Source: an uncultured Collinsella sp.
GTDB lineage: Bacteria > Actinomycetota > Coriobacteriia > Coriobacteriales > Coriobacteriaceae
Direction of reading: 5' to 3'
DNA: 64,000 nt
Assembly (NCBI GenBank): GCA_905213265.1
Contig: CAJMHR010000001.1
Span: 25,555-89,554, forward strand
Part shown: piece after piece, positions 52,173 to 60,505 of the stretch
Numbering within the stretch: position 1 is the stretch's first letter
How the letters are laid out: each line of letters begins with the position of its first letter
Made by a program: the position numbers and the translations under genes
The notes under the pieces: model-generated
What the model was told of the DNA's origin: nothing
Database searches by the model: none
What the model saw: only the letters and a program-made list of their open reading frames with translations

Positions 52173-52285
52173 AGCTTCTCGTTCTTAGAACGAGTCCAGG
52201 GCACGCCGGTCTCCCCTCTCTTCTGGCAGCCTGAGCTCATCCCAACAGGGTGTCCCACAGGACGCCCGAACTTGCTACAATGTCT

Positions 52286-52326
52286 GCGGCGCGGAACCAG
52301 CCTCCCGCGCCGCTTTTCTTTTTTGG
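52286..52326 (+). terminator. Intrinsic terminator between cysK and mnmA
   Basis: GCGGCGCGG (52286-52294) pairs perfectly with CCGCGCCGC (52305-52313), followed by TTTTCTTTTTT. An extended -10-like TGCTACAAT (52273-52281) lies just before it, so a new transcript may begin at the hairpin and run into mnmA. Confidence 0.8.
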
Positions 52327-52353
52327 CCACATGCCACCAAGGAGAACCTCCCC

Positions 52354-53454
52354 ATGCACAATAAGCGCGTGCTCGTCGCCATGAGCGGCGGCGTCGATTC
52401 CAGCGTGACCGCGTATCTGCTCAAAAGTCAGGGTTACGAATGCGTCGGTGCCACCATGCGCCTCACCTGCCCCGCGCCCGATCCCGCAACAGGCATGAGT
52501 AAGGTCGACCGCGACATCGCCGATGCAAAGGCCGTCGCCGAGCGCCTGGGGATACCCCACCATGTGCTCGACCTGCAGCAAACCTTCGACCGCAACGTGA
52601 TCGAGCGCTTTGTGACCGCCTACCAGGAAGGGCTGACGCCCAACCCGTGCATCATCTGCAACCGCCACATTAAGTTTGGCGCGTTGCTGGATGCGGCGCT
52701 GGATATGGGCTGCGACTACATCGCCACGGGCCACTATGCCAAAACAAGCCAGGCGCCCGACGGCACCTGGCAGCTGCATCGCGGCGAGGACCCCAAAAAA
52801 GACCAGAGTTACTTTTTGTATTCGCTTACGCAGGAGCGGCTGTCGCGCACGATCTTTCCGCTGGCAGGCCTGGACAAGGAGCGCGACGTACGCCGCATAG
52901 CCGACGAACAGGGCTTCATCAACGCCAAGAAGGCCGAAAGCGAGGATATCTGCTTTATCGCGGACGGCGACTACGCGGGCTATATCGAGCGCCGCTGCGG
53001 ACATGCCGCTACACCGGGCGACATTGTGTGGCGCGACGGCAGCGTGGTCGGACGCCACAACGGCGCGCTGCGCTATACCATCGGCCAGCGCAAGGGCCTG
53101 GGCGTCGCGATGGCGCATCCCGTGTACGTAACGGGCGTCGACGCCTCCAACAACACCGTGCATCTGGGCGAGGCGGAAGATCTGACCGCCGCGGCGCTCA
53201 CGGCCAACGACTGGATCTGGAGCGCGCCGGCAGAGCGCATGGAGGCTGAGCTCAATGCCGGCGGCGTTCGCGTGGGCGCCAAGTACCGCTACCGTCAAAA
53301 GGACCAGGCAGCGACCCTTACACGTGGCGCCGACGGGCAAATGCTGCTGACTTTTGACGAGCCGCAGCGCGCCATCGCCCCCGGCCAGGCCGTCGTCGTC
53401 TACCACGGCGACGTCGTCCTGGGCGGCGGCACCGTTACGGCAGCCATCAAGTAG
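52354..53454 (+). CDS. mnmA: tRNA-specific 2-thiouridylase
   Basis: MnmA adds sulfur to C2 of the wobble uridine in tRNA Lys, Glu and Gln. The product has 366 residues. The PP-loop is AMSGGVDSSV (9-18); the catalytic Cys is in NPCIICNRHIKFG and the second in SEDICFIADG. Other motifs are GHYAK and DQSYFLYSL. The SD AAGGAGAACC precedes ATG. In many Gram-positives mnmA follows an Rrf2 gene and a cysteine desulfurase; here the desulfurase is missing and cysK is next, so the sulfur donor must be coded elsewhere. Confidence 0.96.
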   Translation: MHNKRVLVAMSGGVDSSVTAYLLKSQGYECVGATMRLTCPAPDPATGMSKVDRDIADAKAVAERLGIPHHVLDLQQTFDRNVIERFVTAYQEGLTPNPCIICNRHIKFGALLDAALDMGCDYIATGHYAKTSQAPDGTWQLHRGEDPKKDQSYFLYSLTQERLSRTIFPLAGLDKERDVRRIADEQGFINAKKAESEDICFIADGDYAGYIERRCGHAATPGDIVWRDGSVVGRHNGALRYTIGQRKGLGVAMAHPVYVTGVDASNNTVHLGEAEDLTAAALTANDWIWSAPAERMEAELNAGGVRVGAKYRYRQKDQAATLTRGADGQMLLTFDEPQRAIAPGQAVVVYHGDVVLGGGTVTAAIK

Positions 53455-53462
53455 CCGCAGGA

Positions 53463-54836
53463 TTATCGCCGCACGTGTCGAAGCACTTCAACAGCGGCAT
53501 TCACCTCGATAACACGACGCTCCAGACCGCGGCGAATGGACTCGAGCCGGCCCTCCGCCGTCGCCCATTCGCTCTGCGAAAGAATCTCAATCGCTTCATC
53601 AACAAATCCGTTGAGCCGCGATGAATCGAACCAATCGAGCGAGTCCGCAAGCGCCAGCTGGACGGAAGGATTGGGCCCAAACGGCTTAGCGGAAAACCCA
53701 AACTCCCCAGCTGCGAGCACGACAGTTGGCACGTTATACCACAGACAGTTGCCGCTATCGAACAGCGGTGCAGGCCTTATCTCCAGGGTATCGACATTGC
53801 GGATGATGCCGAAGTTTCGCCAATGGCGATCGCTGTTGGCCAAAAGGGCATCGCAAACGATCATCTGCGACATAGACCTTCTCACGGCAGCCTCGTCTGC
53901 TCCATGCTTACCAAGAAAGCGGCAGTACCGGTCGTACGTCGAGCTTCCTCGCTGGCCGCCAAGGGCGTTCTTAATGTAAACAGCCGGAACATATTCCTCG
54001 CGGCCGTCAAGAAAATCCTCGCACAGGCACACGGGGCCATCGAACATGCGCTCAACCGTATAAGGAACAAACTCGCCCTCCGACAGCAAGCGACGATGTA
54101 GAGCCGTTGCAACCGCCTCGTTAAAGGGCCGTTGGTCGTCCATGCCGCACCCTTTAGCCAAAACGCGAATGCCGTTTCGGATCATCCACGATTTAGGAAG
54201 TTCGCCCTCGGATGTGTTGTCGGGATTTTTAAGGCCGATGCCCTCCAGCCAACCCGAACGCCCCTCGGGCGCCGATCGCTCAAAATCATTCTCGAAGTAA
54301 TTGAGGTTTCGCCATTCGAGCCCGTCGCATTCTGCCGGGCGCAGCCAATAGCAATCCGAAAGCGAGAGGCCCAGGCACTGAACCGGCACCTCAACGCCGT
54401 TGACAATCCCCAGCTCGCGGTAACGCGAGATAAGCCCGGGGCGAACATCGGGCACCGACCGATGCCCCCACCACGCATTGAGCTCCCGCTTGTTCACCGT
54501 TGGAGAAGAGCTCGAGCATGTGCCAAACGGCATTCGTTGCGCATCGAGGACCTCGGCGATTTCGAAGGAAAACTCGCGCGTCGGATCAAATGAGACATGC
54601 GCGACCTCATGGTCGGCCGACATCAGCGTAAACTTGCGTCCCACATCGGCCGCAGGACGGCGTCCTCGCTTGCGGACCTTTTGATAGGCGATCGCAGAAT
54701 TGTACTCGACCATCTTCCGGCCGCCCACAATATCGCACACAAGCGTCCCCGATGCGGCAAGTTGCGATATGCGGGCTTTCGTAACGCCCAACAGGTGGGC
54801 GGCATCACCCATAGATAAGTACTCAGATGTATTCAT
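53463..54836 (-). CDS. HipA-like Ser/Thr kinase fused to an N-terminal helix-turn-helix
   Basis: The product has 457 residues. Residues ~5-45 form an excisionase/MerR-like helix-turn-helix (YLSMGDAAHLLGVTKARISQ, then the basic KVRKRGRRP). The rest is HipA-like: residues ~330-350 hold the catalytic loop DALLANSDRHWRNFGII (N-x-D-R-H-x-x-N) and ~355-375 the metal site APLFDSGNCLW. HipA kinases of type II toxin-antitoxin systems phosphorylate aminoacyl-tRNA synthetases and induce dormancy; the partner is usually a separate HipB. Here the DNA-binding part is fused. ATG 54836 follows GAGGTGATGCGGCAT. An 8-bp palindrome lies upstream. Whether it is toxic, or a non-TA regulator, is not known. Confidence 0.7.
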   Translation of the reverse strand: MNTSEYLSMGDAAHLLGVTKARISQLAASGTLVCDIVGGRKMVEYNSAIAYQKVRKRGRRPAADVGRKFTLMSADHEVAHVSFDPTREFSFEIAEVLDAQRMPFGTCSSSSPTVNKRELNAWWGHRSVPDVRPGLISRYRELGIVNGVEVPVQCLGLSLSDCYWLRPAECDGLEWRNLNYFENDFERSAPEGRSGWLEGIGLKNPDNTSEGELPKSWMIRNGIRVLAKGCGMDDQRPFNEAVATALHRRLLSEGEFVPYTVERMFDGPVCLCEDFLDGREEYVPAVYIKNALGGQRGSSTYDRYCRFLGKHGADEAAVRRSMSQMIVCDALLANSDRHWRNFGIIRNVDTLEIRPAPLFDSGNCLWYNVPTVVLAAGEFGFSAKPFGPNPSVQLALADSLDWFDSSRLNGFVDEAIEILSQSEWATAEGRLESIRRGLERRVIEVNAAVEVLRHVRR

Positions 54837-54866
54837 ATGCCGCATCACCTCGTTAAGTAATTTACG

Positions 54867-54905
54867 CGTTTAGTTAATAGATTACATATATCATAATACT
54901 AAACG
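54867..54905. promoter_or_regulatory. AT-rich palindromic operator upstream of the HipA-like gene
   Basis: CGTTTAGT (54867-54874) and ACTAAACG (54898-54905) are perfect inverted repeats spaced by an AT-rich 23-base core that probably contains the promoter of the HipA-like gene (a minus-strand TATAAT-like site is in the core). The fused HTH is the natural candidate to bind it. Confidence 0.5.
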
Positions 54906-54914
54906 ACTTAAAGC

Positions 54915-54940
54915 GAAAAAAGGCCCGAGAAATCGGGCCT
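54915..54940 (-). terminator. Intrinsic terminator of the M42 peptidase gene
   Basis: On the minus strand AGGCCCGA, loop, TCGGGCCT are followed by TTTTTT. It lies 35 bases after the M42 peptidase stop. Confidence 0.9.
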
Positions 54941-54974
54941 TAGCGATTGGTCAGCCGAGTCGAAAACTGCTTCC

Positions 54975-56003
54975 CTAGCGCTGAACGTAGGCGCGGACGA
55001 GCTCGAAGGTGTTGCGCACGCCGTCGATGTGGCTGCGCTCGTAGTTGTGGCTCGCGTACACGCCGGGGCCAATCAGACCATGGCGAATGTCGTAGCCGGC
55101 CGAGAGCGTGGCCTCGACGTCGGAACCGTAATGCGGGTACACGTCGATGGCGTAATCGAGCTCCAGCTCGCGCGCGATATTGGACAGCGTGGTCACCAGG
55201 TCGTAGTTGTACGGACCGCCCGAATCCTTGGCGCAAATCGAAACCATGCGCTCGGTGCAGCCCAGGTCGTCGCCCACGCAGCCCATGTCCACGCTGATCA
55301 TCTCGCGCGTGTCGGCCGGCACAAAGGCACCGCCGTGGCCGACCTCCTCGTACACCGTAAAGAGCAGCGATACCTTGCGCGAAAGCGTCACCTCGCCAGC
55401 GGCGACCGCACGCGCCAAGCCCAGCAAAATGGAGGCCGACAGTTTGTCGTCAAGGAAGCGACTCTTGATATAGCCGCTCTCCGTCACCGTGGTACGCGGG
55501 TCCATGGCAATGATATCGCCCGTCTGAATACCCAGCTCAAGCACGTCGTCCTTGCTGTCGACATTCTCGTCGAGCAGGATTTCCATGTTCTTCTCGATGG
55601 TCTTGACCGGTTCATCGGCCACATGCGCCGAAGGCTCGGTGTTAAGAACCACACCCGTAAAGACATTGCCATCGCGCGTGTAAACGGTGCAGTTCTCGCC
55701 ATCGGCCGTAGACCACTGATGCCCGCCGAGCGTCGTGGGACGCAAGCGGCCATTGTCCTTAATGGAGCGCACCATGGCGCCCAGGGTATCGACATGGCTC
55801 GCCAACACAAGCGGCTCGCCCTCGCCACCAAGCTCAACCAGCACGTTGCCCTTATTGGAGCGCTCGGGCCCAAAGCCCATATCGCGCAACGTCTCCATCA
55901 GATAGTCAGTAGCCGCACGGGTATAGCCCGTAGGCGAAGCAATCGAGGTAAGCGCCTTCAACTGGTCAGTAATATAGGAGAGCGTAGAATCCATCTTGGA
56001 CAC
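54975..56003 (-). CDS. M42 family metallopeptidase (aminopeptidase)
   Basis: M42 enzymes are cytosolic dinuclear metal aminopeptidases, related to glutamyl aminopeptidase and deblocking aminopeptidases. The product has 342 residues. The metal ligands and base are visible: His in VLASHVDTLGAM, Asp in SRFLDDKLSAS, Glu-Glu in FTVYEEVGHGG, Asp in ISVDMGCVGDD, and His in VYASHNYERSHIDG. Choice of start is GTG 56003, six bases after AAAGGGTG; ATG 55994 is an alternative three codons later. Upstream ATGs lack support. It is a single-gene unit with a terminator; upstream of it is a large palindrome. Confidence 0.9.
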   Translation of the reverse strand: MSKMDSTLSYITDQLKALTSIASPTGYTRAATDYLMETLRDMGFGPERSNKGNVLVELGGEGEPLVLASHVDTLGAMVRSIKDNGRLRPTTLGGHQWSTADGENCTVYTRDGNVFTGVVLNTEPSAHVADEPVKTIEKNMEILLDENVDSKDDVLELGIQTGDIIAMDPRTTVTESGYIKSRFLDDKLSASILLGLARAVAAGEVTLSRKVSLLFTVYEEVGHGGAFVPADTREMISVDMGCVGDDLGCTERMVSICAKDSGGPYNYDLVTTLSNIARELELDYAIDVYPHYGSDVEATLSAGYDIRHGLIGPGVYASHNYERSHIDGVRNTFELVRAYVQR

Positions 56004-56123
56004 CAAAATCACCCTTTCATATCGAATGAAACCCACAGCAACAATACCACCGCGAACCATCTTTTTGCCTAGCGAGATGACCCATCGAGCTCTTCCGAAC
56101 AGTGCCCGCCACGACAACGAGCC

Positions 56124-56252
56124 GGCGGGCCCCTGCCCGTTAGCCCCACAATCTTTCCGCAGGACGGAGGAAGCCCCCGCCGCACGAAGTGCGCAGCGGG
56201 GGCTTCCGACATGTCCGAGGACGATTGTGGGGCTAACGGGCAGGGGCCCGCC
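56124..56252. repeat. 129-bp nested palindrome (30-bp perfect arms)
   Basis: The arm 56124-56153 (starting GGCGGGCCCCTGCCCGTTAG) is the exact reverse complement of 56223-56252. Inside, GGAAGCCCCCGC (56169-56180) pairs with 56196-56207, and CGCACGAAGTGCG closes the inner loop. It could extrude as a branched cruciform, or fold as a stable RNA. It lies between the stop of the alcohol dehydrogenase gene (56261) and the start of the M42 gene, both on the minus strand. There is no T run, so a simple terminator is unlikely. Confidence 0.8.
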
Positions 56253-56260
56253 GAACCAAG

Positions 56261-57427
56261 TTAGGCAGCCGGGCAGATCTTCTTGAAGAGCTCGATGACG
56301 TCGTCGAGCGTCGCCTCGCGCGGGTTGCCCGGGAAGCAGGCGTCGGCCATGGCGTCCTTGGCCAGGACCTCGATCTCGTCAGCCTTCATGGCTTCGCAGA
56401 CGTGCGGGATGTTCACGTCGGCGGAAAGCTGCTTGACGGCGGCAATGGCAGCATCGGCGGCCTCGTCGGTGCTCATGCCCGTGGTGTCAACGCCCATGGC
56501 GACGGCAACCTTGGCCAGGCGCTCGGCGCAAACCGGCTTGTTGAACTCCATGGCGATCGGCAGCAGCATGGCGCAGGCGACGCCGTGCGGGGTGTCGTAG
56601 TGAGCGGACAGGGTGTGAGCCATGGCGTGATCGATGCCCAGGCCGACGTTAGAGAAGCCCATGCCGGCGACATACTGACCAAGAGCCATGCCCTCGCGGC
56701 CGGAGCCGGGCTGACCGGACTTGGCCTCGGCGACGGAGTCGCGCAGGTTCTCGCTGATCAGCTTAATAGCCTCAAAGTGGAACATGTCGGAAAGCTCCCA
56801 AGCGCCCTTGGTGGTGTAGCCCTCGATGGCGTGGGTCAGAGCGTCCATGCCGGTGGAGGCGGTCAGACCGGCGGGCATGGAGGCCATCATGTCGGGGTCG
56901 ACGACGGCGACCTCGGGGGCATCGTTGGTGTCGACGCACACGAACTTGCGGACCTTCTCGGGGTCGGTGATGACGTAGTTGATGGTCACCTCGGCGGCGG
57001 TACCGGCGGTCGTCGGTACGGCGATGGTGAACACGGCGTGGTTCTTAGTCGGAGCAACGCCCTCGAGGCTGCGGACATCGGCGAACTCGGGGTTGTTGAT
57101 AATAATGCCGATGGCCTTAGCGGTGTCCATGGAGGAGCCGCCACCGATGGTCACAATAGCGTCAGCCTCAGCGGCCTTGAAGGCCTCGACGCCGTCCTTG
57201 ACGTTCTGGATGGTGGGGTTGGGCTTGATCTCGGAGTAGAGGCTCCAAGCGATGCCGGCGGCGTCGAGCTCGTCGGTCACCTTAGCGGTAACGCCAAACT
57301 TGACCAGATCGGGGTCGGAGCAGACGAAGATCTTCTTGTAGCCGCGACGCTGAAGCTCGCCGGGGATCTCCTTGATGGCGCCGGAACCATGATAAGAGAT
57401 GGTATTGAGAACGAAACGATTAGCCAT
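56261..57427 (-). CDS. Iron-containing (group III) alcohol dehydrogenase
   Basis: The product has 388 residues and belongs to the Fe-dependent alcohol dehydrogenase family (lactaldehyde reductase FucO, propanediol dehydrogenase and relatives), using NAD(P)H. The nucleotide site is IVTIGGGSSMDTAKAIG. The metal ligands can be placed in VDPDMMASMPAGLTASTGMD (Asp), ALTHAIEGY (His), LGIDHAMAHTLSAHYDTPHG (two His). The most likely substrate is an aldehyde of sugar fermentation; the sequence does not decide. ATG 57427 follows GGGAGGCTATCA. Upstream a TTAAAGCGTTTCA (near 57528) resembles LacI/CcpA-type operator half-sites. Confidence 0.93.
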   Translation of the reverse strand: MANRFVLNTISYHGSGAIKEIPGELQRRGYKKIFVCSDPDLVKFGVTAKVTDELDAAGIAWSLYSEIKPNPTIQNVKDGVEAFKAAEADAIVTIGGGSSMDTAKAIGIIINNPEFADVRSLEGVAPTKNHAVFTIAVPTTAGTAAEVTINYVITDPEKVRKFVCVDTNDAPEVAVVDPDMMASMPAGLTASTGMDALTHAIEGYTTKGAWELSDMFHFEAIKLISENLRDSVAEAKSGQPGSGREGMALGQYVAGMGFSNVGLGIDHAMAHTLSAHYDTPHGVACAMLLPIAMEFNKPVCAERLAKVAVAMGVDTTGMSTDEAADAAIAAVKQLSADVNIPHVCEAMKADEIEVLAKDAMADACFPGNPREATLDDVIELFKKICPAA

Positions 57428-57661
57428 TGATAGCCTCCCATCGTGTGCGGGGCATCCATTACGCCCCACGCTATGAGTCCCATCCTAACGCTTTTGAAAC
57501 GAAAAACACGTGAGAACGTCAAATTAGTTAAAGCGTTTCAACATGATAACGGAGTCCTAGACCTTCCCTCCCGACAGCAGCGAAGGCTAGATTATAGAAG
57601 CAATCGCCCAAAGGATACGACCACTCAGTCTATAAATTGTTTCTGTTTTAGCAATATATGT

Positions 57662-57690
57662 TTGACAATACGTTTATAAATGGTTACCTT
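57662..57690 (+). promoter_or_regulatory. Promoter of the RiPP operon
   Basis: TTGACA (57662-57667) with TACCTT at 17-base spacing (57685-57690); TATAGT follows a few bases later. It begins the AT-rich stretch and lies 58 bases before the maturase start. The gap from the dehydrogenase start (57428) to here contains no gene; a LacI-type operator-like sequence lies near 57528. Confidence 0.6.
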
Positions 57691-57706
57691 ATAGTAAACA
57701 TCTTAG

Positions 57707-57729
57707 TTCACTAAAATAACATTAGTGAA
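57707..57729. promoter_or_regulatory. 8-bp palindrome in the RiPP operon leader
   Basis: TTCACTAA (57707-57714) and TTAGTGAA (57722-57729) are perfect inverted repeats, 10-32 bases downstream of the likely transcription start. This is a possible operator. No regulator gene lies in the cluster. Confidence 0.5.
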
Positions 57730-57747
57730 ATGAAAGAGGCGGTAGAG

Positions 57748-59175
57748 ATGTTAGTTCTACCCATAAAGACCCTCTTGGGCCACTACATTTATGATGCCAA
57801 TCGAAACGAGATACTTGCAGTAAGCAAAGATCTCTTCAATTACATCTCAGAAGTCCAAGCAGGCGAAGTTTGCCCCGACTCCTATAAAACAGACCAAGAA
57901 TTCCAGTTACTACAATCATGTGGCTACTGCTGCGATTCGCCATTGCAGGATGTCGCTTATCCATCAATTGACCTTTTGAAAGTTAAGCTGGAAAGAAATT
58001 TACGGATGATAACCCTTCAGCTGACTCAATCTTGCAACTTCCGATGTGATTACTGTATCTATTCCGAAAACTCCTTATACAACAGAACCCACAGTCATAA
58101 CTCTATGTCTGTTTCGACGGCCAAACATGCAATCGAATTCTTTAAGATGCACTCGATTGACAACCCAAACCCGGTCGTAGCATTTTATGGAGGAGAACCT
58201 CTCCTTCGATTTAGTGAAATTAAGCTAATTACTCAATATGCAGAACAGGTATTTGAAGGAAAACACATCTCATTTCGAATTACAACCAATTGCTCTCTTT
58301 TATCTGAAGATATGGTTAAATTCTTCTTCGATTCTGGACATGAATTCTATTTGCTAATCAGTCTTGACGGGCCGCAGCAAATCCATGATAAGTCTAGGCA
58401 TTACGCTAATGGTGAGTCCTCATACCAAGCAGTTATAGACAATGTTCATATGATTTTAGACAACCATCCTGAACGCAACAAATATATTCATTTTAATGCC
58501 GTAGTCGACACGAACAACATCTATAAAACAGTCTCTTCCTTTATAAATGATAAGGATATCGAGGCTTGCGATGTTCAATTCAACTACTTGGAACGCAACG
58601 GACGTATCGCCCCCTACAATGACAAGTTCTCAAGTCAACTGAATTACGCCTTATTTAAAGCAAGAATTATGGACGAGCGCAAGATCGAAAAAGGAAACTG
58701 CAGCGATAGGCTCGCTTCATATACGCTTGCAAGCATCAACCAAAACATTAAGCGATTTGCACCTTCGAACATCCCAACAAAAGCTATACCCGGTGGTCCA
58801 TGCGAGCCAGGAGTTACGCGTCTATTTGTGACAACAGCAGGAGCGCTTCTTCCTTGCGAAAGGGTCAGCGAAACAACCAAGGACATGTATATCGGTACAT
58901 TGGATTCAGGATTTGATTTAGGTCAAATTGAAAAGATGATCAATGTTTCAAAGCTGACCAGCGATTCATGTAAAAAATGTTGGGCATTTCAGCTGTGCAC
59001 TCAATGCATTAAAAGCGCAGATTGCAAAGGAGTAATTAGCCCTGATTACAAACGAACAGCATGCGACAACTCAAAACGAATTGCCTTTGATCGACTTAAT
59101 CAGAAAATACTTCGCTTTGAGCTTCATAGACACGAAGTGTCCATTACAACGGCTCTTAAAAGGAACAAGCGATAA
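57748..59175 (+). CDS. Radical SAM-SPASM peptide maturase, CcpM-like
   Basis: The product has 475 residues. The radical SAM CxxxCxxC cluster motif is C96-x3-C100-x2-C103 (SCNFRCDYC), followed by the FYGGEPLL (GGE) motif. The C-terminal SPASM part binds auxiliary Fe-S clusters: PCEPGVTRL, LLPCERVSE, then CKKCWAFQLCTQCIKSADC. The N-terminal ~80 residues resemble a precursor-binding domain. The combination with the next genes matches the CcpM (Cys-rich peptide radical SAM maturase, TIGR04068) systems. The expected reaction is a crosslink or modification on cysteines of a short precursor; chemistry is not known to me. ATG 57748 follows AAAGAGG; ATG 57730 is also in frame but has no SD. The region is strongly AT-rich. 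Confidence 0.85.
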   Translation: MLVLPIKTLLGHYIYDANRNEILAVSKDLFNYISEVQAGEVCPDSYKTDQEFQLLQSCGYCCDSPLQDVAYPSIDLLKVKLERNLRMITLQLTQSCNFRCDYCIYSENSLYNRTHSHNSMSVSTAKHAIEFFKMHSIDNPNPVVAFYGGEPLLRFSEIKLITQYAEQVFEGKHISFRITTNCSLLSEDMVKFFFDSGHEFYLLISLDGPQQIHDKSRHYANGESSYQAVIDNVHMILDNHPERNKYIHFNAVVDTNNIYKTVSSFINDKDIEACDVQFNYLERNGRIAPYNDKFSSQLNYALFKARIMDERKIEKGNCSDRLASYTLASINQNIKRFAPSNIPTKAIPGGPCEPGVTRLFVTTAGALLPCERVSETTKDMYIGTLDSGFDLGQIEKMINVSKLTSDSCKKCWAFQLCTQCIKSADCKGVISPDYKRTACDNSKRIAFDRLNQKILRFELHRHEVSITTALKRNKR

Positions 59176-59180
59176 TAATC

Positions 59181-60194
59181 ATGAAGACAATTGGACTTAT
59201 ATCTTTCACGAGAGCTGACTATCCTCTTCTAATTGGATTGCTAGGAGTTGGCTACAATATTCGGGTATCAACACCATGCGGCATTCTACCGGACGGCGTA
59301 GATGTTGCCAACCTTGTTAATTGCAAAGAAATTGGCATAAGAAATCGAATTAACTATGTAACGACAATCGATGAATCAGACCTGGTTGTCGTTTTATCGA
59401 CGAAAGAAAGCGCCACAGGACTCATAGAATTTAGTAAACACGCTGAAACCTATGCACATTCTGTAAATAAGAAGGTTGTCAGTCAACTCGCCACTGAACA
59501 AATTGAGTCTAGCAAAAGCGACATGCAGGAATTAGCCCTGATACCAAAAATTGTTGTCGGGAATCTATATACACCCGCCGATTCAACAATTACGTTTAGT
59601 AGCATCGTTAGCGAGATGAGAAAGCACCATCCCAATCTATGCGCTTTGAGCTTCAATCCTTTAAATGAAATCTGGGGCTGCAACACCCTTAGTTTTGATG
59701 GTGGCCAATCCGCCGTCATCAAAATGAATGAGCAGATCAACATCATCATTGAGAATGATAAATCCGACCTAGCTCTATTAGAAACGCCCAATGTGCTTAT
59801 GAAATACGACGACCACATTTACGGAGATTACGGATTAGGATCGATTGCTGCATGTCGAGCTTTCTGCCCTGACTTGGCCATTATCAATATCCCATACACG
59901 ATAGCCGACTACGACATAATGCTTGGACTCATGCCCATAATTGAAACGCTAACGCAAGCAGAGAAAGTTCAATTTGAAATTACAAACGAAGTACTTGACG
60001 CCACTGAAGGGTTGGAGACGCATAGGTTTCAAATAAGCTATTCATCTAGCGATAAAGCAATTCAAGCAGCAAGAGAACTTCGACTAAGAGGAATGCCCTG
60101 TTTCTCAGCCAGCTTAGATCCAGAAGAATCATTACTATGCTGCAAAACAATCGAGAACGAGTTGTTTGATTTCGATATTGGGGTGCTGAAATGA
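59181..60194 (+). CDS. Peptide maturation system protein, TIGR04066-like
   Basis: The product has 337 residues. It is mostly mixed alpha/beta; features include the segment YDDHIYGDYGLGSIAACRAF and a C-terminal pair of cysteines in LLCCKTIENE. I place it in the TIGR04066 peptide-maturation family by overall pattern and by its position between a CcpM-type maturase and an acyl-carrier-related protein. Its role is not established; the family is only known from such clusters. It starts 5 bases after the maturase stop, and its last codons overlap the next gene by 4 bases (ATGA), so the genes form one translational unit. Confidence 0.75.
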   Translation: MKTIGLISFTRADYPLLIGLLGVGYNIRVSTPCGILPDGVDVANLVNCKEIGIRNRINYVTTIDESDLVVVLSTKESATGLIEFSKHAETYAHSVNKKVVSQLATEQIESSKSDMQELALIPKIVVGNLYTPADSTITFSSIVSEMRKHHPNLCALSFNPLNEIWGCNTLSFDGGQSAVIKMNEQINIIIENDKSDLALLETPNVLMKYDDHIYGDYGLGSIAACRAFCPDLAIINIPYTIADYDIMLGLMPIIETLTQAEKVQFEITNEVLDATEGLETHRFQISYSSSDKAIQAARELRLRGMPCFSASLDPEESLLCCKTIENELFDFDIGVLK

Positions 60195-60505
60195 CAGCAT
60201 ATCGTAAAGATGAAACCATCTACGCAGAAATCGAAAAAGCGATAAGCAATATTAGAGATTTGGATTTGACTCAATTTGACCAAAATCTAAGAAATCAGCA
60301 ATTGACCGACCCGCCATTCAACTTGTCCTCATCAGATTTAGTTCGACTGCTTATTTATCTTGAAAGCAGGTTTTCTGTTTACGTTGAGTACTCGTCGATT
60401 GAAAACCTAGGGTTCAACAGTGTTGAGGAGGTGAAGAAGGTAATAGAACAGTCAGAAACAATCGAACAATGGGAGGCAGATCATGAGAAGTATTCGTCCA
60501 TTTAA
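60191..60505 (+). CDS. Acyl-carrier-related protein of the peptide maturation system, TIGR04069-like
   Basis: The product has 104 residues. From about 40 to 90 it looks like a helical acyl-carrier fold: PPFNLSSSDLVRLLIYLESR, then VEYSSIENLGFNSVEEVKKV. The usual D-S-L site for phosphopantetheine is replaced by S-S-S-D-L, so whether a prosthetic group is added is uncertain. Such proteins sit in CcpM clusters as acyl-carrier-related components. It overlaps the previous gene by 4 bases, and the precursor gene begins inside its last 23 bases. Confidence 0.75.
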   Translation: MTAYRKDETIYAEIEKAISNIRDLDLTQFDQNLRNQQLTDPPFNLSSSDLVRLLIYLESRFSVYVEYSSIENLGFNSVEEVKKVIEQSETIEQWEADHEKYSSI

